16,308 bases of DNA. Source: DATEEG01 sp035525055. GTDB lineage: Bacteria; Actinomycetota; Acidimicrobiia; Spongiisociales; ZC4RG35. Shown here one piece after another: positions 7,409 through 13,218 of the stretch. How positions within the stretch are numbered: position 1 is the stretch's first letter; each line of letters starts with the position of its first letter. The position numbers were made by a program, and so were the translations under genes. Below the pieces are notes generated by a model. That model saw only the letters and a program-made list of their open reading frames with translations, ran no database searches and had not been told where the DNA came from. The stretch spans positions 1 to 16,308 of the forward strand of contig DATLEZ010000007.1 in assembly GCA_035525055.1 (NCBI GenBank), in the 5' to 3' direction.

Positions 7409-7680
7409 GACCGCCCCATATATCCGAGCAGAGCCATCTCCCGAGCGTTCTTGATGGCCACCGCCACTTCGCGCTGGTGGCGGGGGCAGTTGCCGGTCAC
7501 CCGGCGTGAGCGGATCTTGGCCCGGTCGGACATGTACTTGCGAAGGAGGGCGACGTCCTTCCAGTCCACGAATTCGACCCGTTCCTGGCAGAAGTAGCAG
7601 ACCCGCTTCTTCATCCTCCGGAACTGGGATTCGGGTCGACGTTTCTTTTGTTTGCGATCGAGGTTGGTGGCACGAGCCAT
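7405..7680 (-). CDS. rpsR: 30S ribosomal protein S18, zinc-ligand (C+) form
   Basis: A 91-residue protein with a basic N-terminus, then CYFC (C28, C31) and NCPRH (C65, H68), the likely zinc ligands of the C+ paralogue. The S18 core DWKDVALLRKYMSDRAKIRSRRVTGNC follows the family pattern. S18 pairs with S6 on the 30S platform. Starting at ATG 7680, it lies 25 bp after the ssb stop, with AGGAG upstream, and its stop overlaps the rplI start. Actinobacteria often keep a second, zinc-free S18 elsewhere; this window cannot show it. Confidence 0.97.
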   Translation of the reverse strand: MARATNLDRKQKKRRPESQFRRMKKRVCYFCQERVEFVDWKDVALLRKYMSDRAKIRSRRVTGNCPRHQREVAVAIKNAREMALLGYMGRS

Positions 7681-7705
7681 GGTTCTTCAGTCTCCTAAGT
7701 AGTTG

Positions 7706-8149
7706 TCAAAACGGGGCTTCATCGGGGCCGTAGTCCTCACGGGCAACCGGGCCCGGTGGCACCGAGCTGGGGGCGAAGTCGCCACCCCCGGATTTGGCGG
7801 TCTTGTTGACGCTGGCTGTGGCCCAACGCAGGCTCGGTCCGATTTCCTCAATGTTCACTTCGACGACGGACCGCTTCTCGCCTTCCTGGGTCTCCCAGGA
7901 ACGCTGTTCGAGCCGGCCGACGACTATCACCCTGGCACCCTTGTGAAGGCTCTCGGCTGCGTTCTCGGCATGGTCGCGCCAGAGGGTGCCGCCGAAGTAG
8001 CTGGTTTCCTCCTGCCACTCACCGGCCTGGTCGCGCCAGCGGCGATTGACAGCGAAACGGAGCTTGGCCATTGGCACCCCCGACGGGGTGAACCGAAGTT
8101 CGGGATCCTCCACCAGGTTCCCCACGAGTACGACGCTATTGGTTGACAT
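7706..8149 (-). CDS. ssb: Single-stranded DNA-binding protein
   Basis: A 147-residue SSB. The OB fold covers about residues 1-110: NSVVLVGNLVEDPELRFTPSGVPMAKLRFAVN, then WRDHAENAAESLHKGARVIVVGRLEQRSW. A short low-complexity tail follows and ends GPDEAPF, the acidic tip that recruits partner proteins. The tail is short compared with many actinobacterial SSBs. The frame also allows TTG at 8152, one codon upstream, but ATG 8149 has AAGGAG at good spacing. The gene lies between rpsF and rpsR in the conserved order. Confidence 0.96.
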   Translation of the reverse strand: MSTNSVVLVGNLVEDPELRFTPSGVPMAKLRFAVNRRWRDQAGEWQEETSYFGGTLWRDHAENAAESLHKGARVIVVGRLEQRSWETQEGEKRSVVEVNIEEIGPSLRWATASVNKTAKSGGGDFAPSSVPPGPVAREDYGPDEAPF

Positions 8150-8245
8150 CAATTCTCCTTCCCGCCCTCTGTAACGATCCGTTCTGTCCAGGGTCCACTA
8201 TGGGGTTTGCCTGGGACAATTCAATGGACCTGTGTGTGGCGGATA

Positions 8246-8533
8246 TCACTCCCCGGGCCGAACAATCTTGTGACGAATCACCTCGTCGGTCAGGGACAAC
8301 ATGCGATCAAGCTCGGCGATCGCCTCTGGCGAAGCCGAAAACGTGACGACGGAGTAATACCCCTCGTTCATGTGATTGATCTCGTAGGCAAAGCGGCGCT
8401 TGCCCCAGATGTCCTTGCCGGTAACGGTGGCGCCCCGGTCTGTGAGAAACGTGGCCACGCCGTCTACACGGCTATGAAAGTCGTTCTCATCCAACTCGGG
8501 GCGATGAATCGTCATCACCTCGTAGGTGCGCAT
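8246..8533 (-). CDS. rpsF: 30S ribosomal protein S6
   Basis: A 95-residue protein, MRTYEVMTIHRPELDENDF through KRRFAYEINHMNEGYYSVVTFSA to DEVIRHKIVRPGE, the normal S6 fold and length. The open frame extends 56 codons further upstream, but ATG 8533 has a strong AGGAGG 7 nt before it and matches the family N-terminus. S6 binds 16S rRNA together with S18. First gene of the rpsF-ssb-rpsR-rplI unit, with a 131-bp leader after the predicted promoter at 8671-8701 and a 96-bp gap before ssb. Confidence 0.96.
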   Translation of the reverse strand: MRTYEVMTIHRPELDENDFHSRVDGVATFLTDRGATVTGKDIWGKRRFAYEINHMNEGYYSVVTFSASPEAIAELDRMLSLTDEVIRHKIVRPGE

Positions 8534-8569
8534 GATTTTCCTCCTATGGACAACCACCGAGTCGATGTG

Positions 8570-8603
8570 ACCGGCGGAAGGCCCCGGTCCCGCGTTCAGC
8601 GGG
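8570..8603 (-). promoter_or_regulatory. Paired hairpins in the rpsF leader, candidate S6:S18 autoregulatory element
   Basis: On the mRNA strand CCCGC-GCGGG (8603-8589, loop TGAAC) is followed directly by ACCGG-CCGGT (8588-8570), whose 9-nt loop ends in CCG. In many bacteria the S6:S18 complex represses its own operon by binding an rpsF-leader hairpin with an exposed CCG. Position and the CCG-containing loop fit that; the identification is inference and I cannot test it against the covariance model. Confidence 0.4.
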
Positions 8604-8670
8604 TTGACGGAGCAGGGTGTAGGCGGCCAGCGAACCCTCGAAAGGGGGCTGTGGGCCGCAATGTGAGCCG

Positions 8671-8701
8671 ATTGTAGCCAGACGCCAGACGCCAGACGCA
8701 A
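8671..8701 (-). promoter_or_regulatory. Candidate sigma-70-type promoter for rpsF-ssb-rpsR-rplI
   Basis: Minus strand: -10 TACAAT (8676-8671, five of six matches to TATAAT) and -35-like TTGCGT (8701-8696) with a 19-bp spacer. The spacer is made of GTCTGGC heptads of the repeat at 8677-8704. Neighbouring heptads give further, weaker -35-like hexamers 7 bp apart. Confidence 0.5.
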
Positions 8702-8704
8702 GAC
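8677..8704. repeat. Heptanucleotide tandem repeat (GCCAGAC)3 GCAAGAC upstream of rpsF
   Basis: Three perfect copies of GCCAGAC at 8677, 8684 and 8691, then GCAAGAC at 8698, all in one register. The same unit, as its reverse complement, appears in the array inside the AtuA-like gene (TCTGGCG at 15466, 15473 and 15487). Confidence 0.9.
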
Positions 8705-8814
8705 GAAATTTGGTCACCTGGTCTCGTCTAGAGCGAAATTCGGTCACGCGGTGCCGGTACTCGATCGCTACTGACCGAATTCCGTGTAGGGCGGGTGCCA
8801 GCGACCGAATTACG
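8704..8814. repeat. Mirror-symmetric cluster of four CCRAATT(N)CG motifs at 30-bp spacing
   Basis: CGAAATTTGGTCAC starts at 8704 and CGAAATTCGGTCAC at 8734, exactly 30 bp apart. In the opposite orientation TGACCGAATTCCG starts at 8772 and CGACCGAATTACG at 8802, again 30 bp apart. The four sites are symmetric about position 8759. The motif also occurs at 13049-13090. The 8534-8880 gap contains this cluster, the rpsF leader and promoter, and a possible terminator, but no gene that I can support. Confidence 0.75.
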
Positions 8815-8853
8815 GCCTGAAGCCGGGTCCTTCCTTCGCTGCTCTTCACAACC

Positions 8854-8872
8854 TCGGGTCCACGGAGCCCGA
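8854..8872 (-). terminator. Weak hairpin after the DUF192 gene
   Basis: TCGGG (8854-8858) pairs with CCCGA (8868-8872), and the stem extends inward by TCC/GGA past a single bulged base. It starts 8 bp after the DUF192 stop on the minus strand and could end the panB transcript. There is no T tract, so confidence is low. Confidence 0.3.
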
Positions 8873-8880
8873 ACTCGACT

Positions 8881-9372
8881 TCATCCCTCTACCGACAGGA
8901 CCGTTCCTTCGGGCAGCGGGGGCAGTGCACCGACGGGGGTTTCCAGGGCCCAGGAGTAGGGGGCCGCGGGAACGTAGGAAGGGCACGGGTCGGCAGTACA
9001 CGGAACCATGCTCAGCATGTCGACAAACGTTCGATCGTCGTCGAAGAAGACGATGTCGAGGGGAATGAGCGTCCCCTTCATCCAAAAACCGCCGAGGGCT
9101 TCCTGGGAGAACACGAACAACATCCCGTCCAAGTCACCCAGTTCCTCGACCCCCATCAAGCCCTGGGCCCGCTCGCCGGGATCATCGGCGATTGCCACCA
9201 GCAGTGCTTGACCGCCGACATTGACAGTTGCGACGGCCCATCCGACGAGGTCGCCCATATCGACAGCCGTCGTCGAGTTGGCGATTGACGTGCTGGTCAC
9301 AGGTGTGGTTAGCGTTGTCGTCGCCAATGTTGACGGAACGTCAGTGGCCTGCCCGGTCGACGAGCAGGCCAC
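8881..9372 (-). CDS. DUF192-domain lipoprotein
   Basis: The visible frame from GTG 9372 gives 163 residues. A Thr/Ser-rich linker (about 5-38) leads into a DUF192 domain: ERAQGLMGVEEL, GMLFVF, GFWMKGTLIPLDIVFFD, the cysteine pair CTADPC, and YSWALETPVG. DUF192 proteins are small exported or surface beta proteins without a settled function. Translating upstream of GTG 9372 gives IRVRVGSLLLIVACSS, a lipobox-bearing signal sequence, but the frame has no ATG, GTG or TTG before a TGA. An ATC at 9405-9403 has AAGGA 6 nt before it and would give a lipoprotein with its Cys at residue 14. The true start is therefore probably 9405 with a rare ATC codon, or the base call is wrong. From 9405 the gene would overlap the end of panB by 10 bp. 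Confidence 0.85.
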   Translation of the reverse strand: MACSSTGQATDVPSTLATTTLTTPVTSTSIANSTTAVDMGDLVGWAVATVNVGGQALLVAIADDPGERAQGLMGVEELGDLDGMLFVFSQEALGGFWMKGTLIPLDIVFFDDDRTFVDMLSMVPCTADPCPSYVPAAPYSWALETPVGALPPLPEGTVLSVEG

Positions 9373-9395
9373 TATCAGCAGCAGGGACCCGACTC

Positions 9396-10271
9396 TTACT
9401 CGGATCGGGAATCCTTGAGAAGAACGTCGGCTACCTCGCCGTCGAGGTGATAGGTCTCGGAGTCGTCGGGGAACTCTCCCGACTCGACCGCGGCTCGAAA
9501 GGCAGCGATCCCCTTTACGGCTTCTCCATGCAGGTCGGCAAAGCGGCGGACGAACCGCGGTTGGCGGCCGTACGTCAGGCCGAGCACATCGTGAAAGACC
9601 AGAACCTGGCCATCGGTCCCTGACCCAGCCCCGATCCCGATCGTTGGAATCGACAACTCCTTGGTGATGATGTCAGCGACCAGATCCGGCACACCTTCGA
9701 GCACGACGGCAAATATCCCGGCCTCTTCCAACGCATGGGCATCGGTGATCAGGTTCCGGGCCTCCTCGACCATCTTTCCCTGCACCCGGTAGCCGCCCAT
9801 GGCATGGACCGACTGTGGGGTTAGCCCGATGTGACCCATGACCGGAATCTCGGTGTCGACCAACGCCGACACCATCGGGATTCGCTTGCGGCCGCCTTCG
9901 AGTTTGACTGCCTCGGCTCCACCGTCTCGAACCAGACGGCCGGCATTGCGGATGGTGTCCTCTACCGACACGTGATAGCTCAGCCATGGGAGGTCTCCGA
10001 TGACCATTGCCCTTGGTTTGGCGCGGGCTACTGCGGAGGTGTGAAGGACCATCGTGTCGAGATCGATGTCGAGGGTTGTCTCGTGACCATGGACCACGTT
10101 GGCAACTGAATCGCCCACGAGGATCATGTCGACCCCGGCCTCGTCGGCAATCCGGGCTGACGGGTAGTCATAGGCGGTGACCATCGTCAGTTTGGGACCG
10201 CCTTTGCGGTCGCGGATCTGAGGGGTGGTGACCTTGGGCCGCATCTCAGGTTGGGCAGCACTCGAGGACAT
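9396..10271 (-). CDS. panB: 3-methyl-2-oxobutanoate hydroxymethyltransferase (ketopantoate hydroxymethyltransferase)
   Basis: A 291-residue PanB. TMVTAYDYPSARIADEAGVDMILVGDS ends with the metal-binding D54-S55. IGDLPW supplies D93, AVKLEGG the following acidic ligand at about E125, and MGHIGLTPQS and VLEGVP the later active-site strands. It transfers a hydroxymethyl group from 5,10-methylenetetrahydrofolate to 2-oxoisovalerate to make ketopantoate, the first committed step to pantothenate and CoA. ATG 10271 has AGGAG upstream. The usual partners panC and panE are not adjacent; the next gene is the overlapping DUF192 lipoprotein. Confidence 0.96.
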   Translation of the reverse strand: MSSSAAQPEMRPKVTTPQIRDRKGGPKLTMVTAYDYPSARIADEAGVDMILVGDSVANVVHGHETTLDIDLDTMVLHTSAVARAKPRAMVIGDLPWLSYHVSVEDTIRNAGRLVRDGGAEAVKLEGGRKRIPMVSALVDTEIPVMGHIGLTPQSVHAMGGYRVQGKMVEEARNLITDAHALEEAGIFAVVLEGVPDLVADIITKELSIPTIGIGAGSGTDGQVLVFHDVLGLTYGRQPRFVRRFADLHGEAVKGIAAFRAAVESGEFPDDSETYHLDGEVADVLLKDSRSE

Positions 10272-10384
10272 CGTGTCGCTCCTCTCTCCCCTCCATTTGG
10301 TAGGGGGAACTCAAGCGGTGGACAGTGGGGCTCTCAAAGCCTCGGCCGCCCATGAATCAAGGTCGCCCGTGCTCGATTGGAATT

Positions 10385-10855
10385 CTACCCCGAGCTGTCG
10401 CCTGTGTCAGAGCGAGCCGCCTGGTCTGCTTCGAAGCCGCCCCGCCGATCGCAATCGATCTCTGCCCGAGGCCAGCGCTCGGTGTGCCCCTCGTCGCTTC
10501 GATGTATGTACAGGTAGTCGTCGAGGGAGGCGTCCTCGAAGTAGATCTCCCGGTCGCCGAGCGTCAGGCCACGGGGCACGACCCCGCCAGGGACCTCATC
10601 GAGGATGGCGAACGTGAGAACCTCACCGTTCTCGCTGGTGAGTTGACCGAGCACGCCGTCGTCGTCCTGGGCATACATCCGTCCAAAGAAAGAGAGGAAG
10701 ACGACGTCCTCATGACCGCACTCCTCGAAGCCCTGGTATTGGAGTACCTGGCTGCCCTCAAGGGGTTGACCGCTTTCGTCACGCCACGGACCGAACTGAT
10801 TGAAAGCGCAGGCACCGAGTACGAGCACCAGCAGGAGGAGCAACAGTCGGCGCAT
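10385..10855 (-). CDS. Small lipoprotein of unknown function
   Basis: A 156-residue protein with a clear type II signal peptide: MRR, then a leucine-rich core to lipobox LGAC with the lipidated cysteine at residue 16. The mature part is acidic (DDDG, FEDASLDDYL) with further cysteines in FEECGHED and EIDCDRRGG that could form a disulfide. I recognise no domain. It would be anchored on the outer face of the membrane. The ATG is 3 bp after the nfo stop, so it is the last gene of the pyrE operon. The 10272-10384 gap before panB shows only a short GGCT/AGCC hairpin near 10329-10341. Confidence 0.8.
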   Translation of the reverse strand: MRRLLLLLLVLVLGACAFNQFGPWRDESGQPLEGSQVLQYQGFEECGHEDVVFLSFFGRMYAQDDDGVLGQLTSENGEVLTFAILDEVPGGVVPRGLTLGDREIYFEDASLDDYLYIHRSDEGHTERWPRAEIDCDRRGGFEADQAARSDTGDSSG

Positions 10856-10858
10856 CGA

Positions 10859-11647
10859 TCAGGTGATCCCGGCCTTGGCTGCGTGCTCGCGCACGAAGGC
10901 CATGTCGGTCATGTGCTCCTCGACGCCGCCGGGAGTCTCCACAACGACGGGCGCGCCGGCCTCCTCGACGACTGTCGCCAGCAGATCGAGAGGGATCAGG
11001 CCGTGTCCAAGATTGGCATGCCGGTCCCTTCGGGAATCGAAGGTATCTCGCGAGTCGTTGCAGTGGACCAGGTCGATCCTTCCGGTCGCCGCCAGGATCC
11101 TCCCCACCAGCTCATCGCCCGGCTCACCTCCGGCCCAGGCGTGACAGGTATCGAGGACGAAACCAGCCCCGAGGTCACCGATCTCGGACCACAGTGCCGC
11201 GATCGACTCAACTCGACGGACGACTGCGTTATCGCCTCCGGCGGTGTTCTCAATCAACACCGGAACCGTGGTGTCGAGCTCCTGGAGGGCTTTGCGCCAG
11301 CGAGGGTAAGTGTCGGAGAGTTGACCTTCGCCAGTTAGGTGCCCGCCGTGCACGACGACCGCCGCGGCCCCAATTTCTGAGGCAGCGTCGCAAGTCTCCT
11401 GGAGAATGCGGCGCGAGGGAATGCGGATGCGGGAAGCCTCGGCCACCACATTGATCAGGTAGGGGGCATGCACGTAGATCGGGACGGGTGAAACAGCCAG
11501 CTCGGCGGCGTCGGGCCGAGGGGCCGGCTTGTGCCACGATTGCGGGTCGGATAGGAAGATCTGAACGAGATCTGCTCCTCGGGCTTGCGCCTCGGCGACG
11601 GGCGACGTGGGGTCCACATGGGCGCCGACGGCAACCGGCCGAGTCAC
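10859..11647 (-). CDS. nfo: Endonuclease IV family apurinic/apyrimidinic endonuclease
   Basis: A 262-residue TIM-barrel protein. Residues equivalent to all nine zinc ligands of E. coli endonuclease IV can be picked out: H60 (YVHAPYL), H100 (VVVHGGH), E133 (IENTAG), D166 and H169 (VLDTCHAW), H195 (VHCNDS), D208 and H210 (DRHANLGHG) and E237 (VVVETPGG). It should cleave DNA at abasic sites in base excision repair. The protein is slightly shorter than the E. coli enzyme of about 285 residues. The start is a GTG at 11647, whose GTGA overlaps the stop of the membrane-protein gene by 4 nt, indicating coupled translation. Confidence 0.93.
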   Translation of the reverse strand: MTRPVAVGAHVDPTSPVAEAQARGADLVQIFLSDPQSWHKPAPRPDAAELAVSPVPIYVHAPYLINVVAEASRIRIPSRRILQETCDAASEIGAAAVVVHGGHLTGEGQLSDTYPRWRKALQELDTTVPVLIENTAGGDNAVVRRVESIAALWSEIGDLGAGFVLDTCHAWAGGEPGDELVGRILAATGRIDLVHCNDSRDTFDSRRDRHANLGHGLIPLDLLATVVEEAGAPVVVETPGGVEEHMTDMAFVREHAAKAGIT

Positions 11648-12309
11648 TTGATCACCTCCGTATCGGACGTACCAGCCACACTGCTCGGTCCTGGGGGCGA
11701 CCCGAACAGTGCTTCTCTGGCCATGCGCTCAGACGAAGATTCGACAACCGGCACATCGGGAACCCGGGCGGCGTTGACGGCGATTTCAGCCGCGGCCTCG
11801 GCCACAAACCGCGGGGTCCGCTCCCAATCGGCCGCCATCACCGCCAACGTGTCCGGCTCGATCCAGCGCGCTCCCCAGGGGTTGGCGGGAAGTTGGCCGG
11901 GGTTGGACACTCGTACCCACATCACCGGGATCACCGACCCATCATCGTCGAGGTCTTCGGCTCCGATGTCGTCGACCTCCGGCCAGGGAATCGTCACCAA
12001 CCGTGACAGGGGATGTCCGAGATGCAGATGGAGTCCGGTGACATCAGCCAACAAGACGGGTCTTGGTATCAAGAGTTCGCGCAGGCCAAATCCGATGAAG
12101 ATGAGACCGAGGATCAGAAGAACCACCGCCCAGATCACATCCCGGGGTTCGACCAGGGGCGGATCGCCCGTGAACACCAGCGACCCGAACACGCCGAAGA
12201 TGCGCCGCCGCAGCAGGACGTCGACGCCAATGACGACCATCGGCACGCCTGCGAGCGCGATCAGCCACATCCGTACACCTGATCGGCTGACTCTGAGCTC
12301 CTCCATCAT
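11644..12309 (-). CDS. Two-helix membrane protein with a possible PH-like domain, unknown function
   Basis: A 221-residue protein. Two transmembrane segments are at about 13-33 (MWLIALAGVPMVVIGVDVLL) and 58-79 (VIWAVVLLILGLIFIGFGLR). They are followed by a soluble region with alternating beta-like strands (RPVLLADVTGLHLHLG, RLVTIPWPEVDDIG, VIPVMWVRVS) that resembles bacterial PH-like domains. The C-terminal 50 residues look helical, then disordered. Function unknown. Its ATG overlaps the pyrE stop (ATGA) and its stop overlaps the nfo start (GTGA), so it is embedded in the operon. A second ATG one codon in (12306) is possible. Confidence 0.82.
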   Translation of the reverse strand: MMEELRVSRSGVRMWLIALAGVPMVVIGVDVLLRRRIFGVFGSLVFTGDPPLVEPRDVIWAVVLLILGLIFIGFGLRELLIPRPVLLADVTGLHLHLGHPLSRLVTIPWPEVDDIGAEDLDDDGSVIPVMWVRVSNPGQLPANPWGARWIEPDTLAVMAADWERTPRFVAEAAAEIAVNAARVPDVPVVESSSERMAREALFGSPPGPSSVAGTSDTEVIK

Positions 12310-12842
12310 TCAACTCCCAGATCCGCCGGGCGAAGCAACGCCACGAATGGTACGCCCCGCTGGCCGATACGCCTGCCCGCCGCACCACCACTGCGATCCA
12401 CGACGCTGATCGCCTGGACCACATCGATCCCTGCCTCGGTCAACACGTCGATCGCCTCCAACATGGCAGAACCGGTGGTGACCGTGTCCTCGACCACCGC
12501 CACTGCGTCGCCCGCAGCCACCGGACCGACCAGGCGCCCGCCGGCTCCGTGGTCCTTCGCCTCCGCGCGAATCGAAAAGGCGCGTAGCGGGCGATCGCCA
12601 TCGGCGCTCATCAGCGCTGCGGACAGTGCGACCGGGTCCGCCCCCATCGTCATTCCCCCGACGGCTACCACCGACTCATCCAAGACCCCCAGGATGGCCT
12701 GCCCGACCAAGCGGGCCCCTTCGCCCGAGTATGTGGTCTGGCGAGCGTCGAGATACCAGTCCGACGTGGCACCAGATCTCAGGACGAATGGCCCATCGGT
12801 TCTGAGGGCGTTCTTCCGAAGATGGGCGATCAGGGCTTCCAT
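12306..12842 (-). CDS. pyrE: Orotate phosphoribosyltransferase
   Basis: A 178-residue protein. FVLRSGATSDWYLDARQTTYSG (about 19-40) and VGGMTMGADPVA match PyrE, and VAVVEDTVTTGSAM (about 114-127) is the PRPP-binding loop. It joins orotate to PRPP to form OMP in pyrimidine synthesis. The flexible catalytic loop reads FSIRAEAKDHG (89-99): R92, K96 and H98 are kept, but the position that is Lys in the usual RKEAKDHG is A93. The frame extends to a GTG at 12911, which has AAGGA 5 nt upstream, adding 23 residues. I prefer ATG 12842 because the N-terminus then matches the family and its 180-residue length, though no good ribosome site precedes it. First gene of a four-gene operon with overlaps. Confidence 0.9.
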   Translation of the reverse strand: MEALIAHLRKNALRTDGPFVLRSGATSDWYLDARQTTYSGEGARLVGQAILGVLDESVVAVGGMTMGADPVALSAALMSADGDRPLRAFSIRAEAKDHGAGGRLVGPVAAGDAVAVVEDTVTTGSAMLEAIDVLTEAGIDVVQAISVVDRSGGAAGRRIGQRGVPFVALLRPADLGVE

Positions 12843-12950
12843 GCGGGTTTCACATTCGATTGGGAGGGCTAAACCATGGACGAGAAATGCCGATAAATGC
12901 ACGAAGTTCACGAGGGTCCTTCTCCCCCCGTGGTCTGTCCCGACAGTAGT

Positions 12951-12973
12951 GGCCGCCCGTAACCCGGGCGGCC
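12951..12973 (-). promoter_or_regulatory. 9-bp GC hairpin upstream of pyrE
   Basis: GGCCGCCCG (12951-12959) and CGGGCGGCC (12965-12973) enclose loop TAACC. It lies about 110 bp before the preferred pyrE start on the minus strand, next to a 12-bp palindrome CTGTCCCGACAG (12935-12946). It could be a leader hairpin controlling pyrE or a stray terminator; no T tract follows on either strand. The 12843-13218 gap contains this, the CCRAATTACG pair at 13049-13090, an imperfect hairpin at 13130-13161 and the phosphatase -10 box. Confidence 0.4.
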
Positions 12974-13048
12974 CCTGCGCGTTTGGCCCTCAGGTCAGTT
13001 GGATCAGACGAAACCTGGCGCCACACTCCCCGGATTCCGGGATTCCCA

Positions 13049-13090
13049 GACCGAATTACGCATTCACCGGGAGCGACCCGCCAAATTACG
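13049..13090. repeat. Two CCRAATTACG motifs 30 bp apart, related to the cluster at 8704-8814
   Basis: GACCGAATTACG at 13049-13060 and CCAAATTACG at 13081-13090. Their shared AATTACG cores start at 13054 and 13084, exactly 30 bp apart, the same spacing as upstream of rpsF. The GACCGAATTACG word is identical to that at 8803-8814. Confidence 0.65.
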
Positions 13091-13206
13091 AGGGCCAATG
13101 ACGGGCGAATCATCTCCTTCTTCGCTGAGCCTTGGCTGCTTCCGACAGCCTTAGACCAAGGCCAACCTGATCCACTACGGCGCGTTTTGGCCCTCATGGG
13201 CGGCAC

Positions 13207-13212
13207 TAGCGT
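13207..13212 (+). promoter_or_regulatory. Candidate -10 box of the histidine phosphatase gene (leaderless)
   Basis: TAGCGT is followed by CGGACC and the ATG at 13219. A TTTTGG hexamer 16 bp upstream (13185-13190) could be a weak -35 box. No Shine-Dalgarno site precedes the ATG. Confidence 0.4.
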
Positions 13213-13218
13213 CGGACC

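Noticed and set aside
8246..8701. S6 with a 56-residue N-terminal extension
   Set aside because: The extension crosses the predicted promoter and leader and has no family similarity. ATG 8533 has a strong AGGAGG.
8704..8814. CRISPR array from the 30-bp-spaced motifs
   Set aside because: The repeats are only about 13 bp, the period is too short, and the two halves are in opposite orientation.
10325..11338. Plus-strand ORF of 337 codons opposite nfo and the lipoprotein gene
   Set aside because: Both minus-strand genes there have clear motifs (metal ligands, lipobox). The plus-strand translation shows none.
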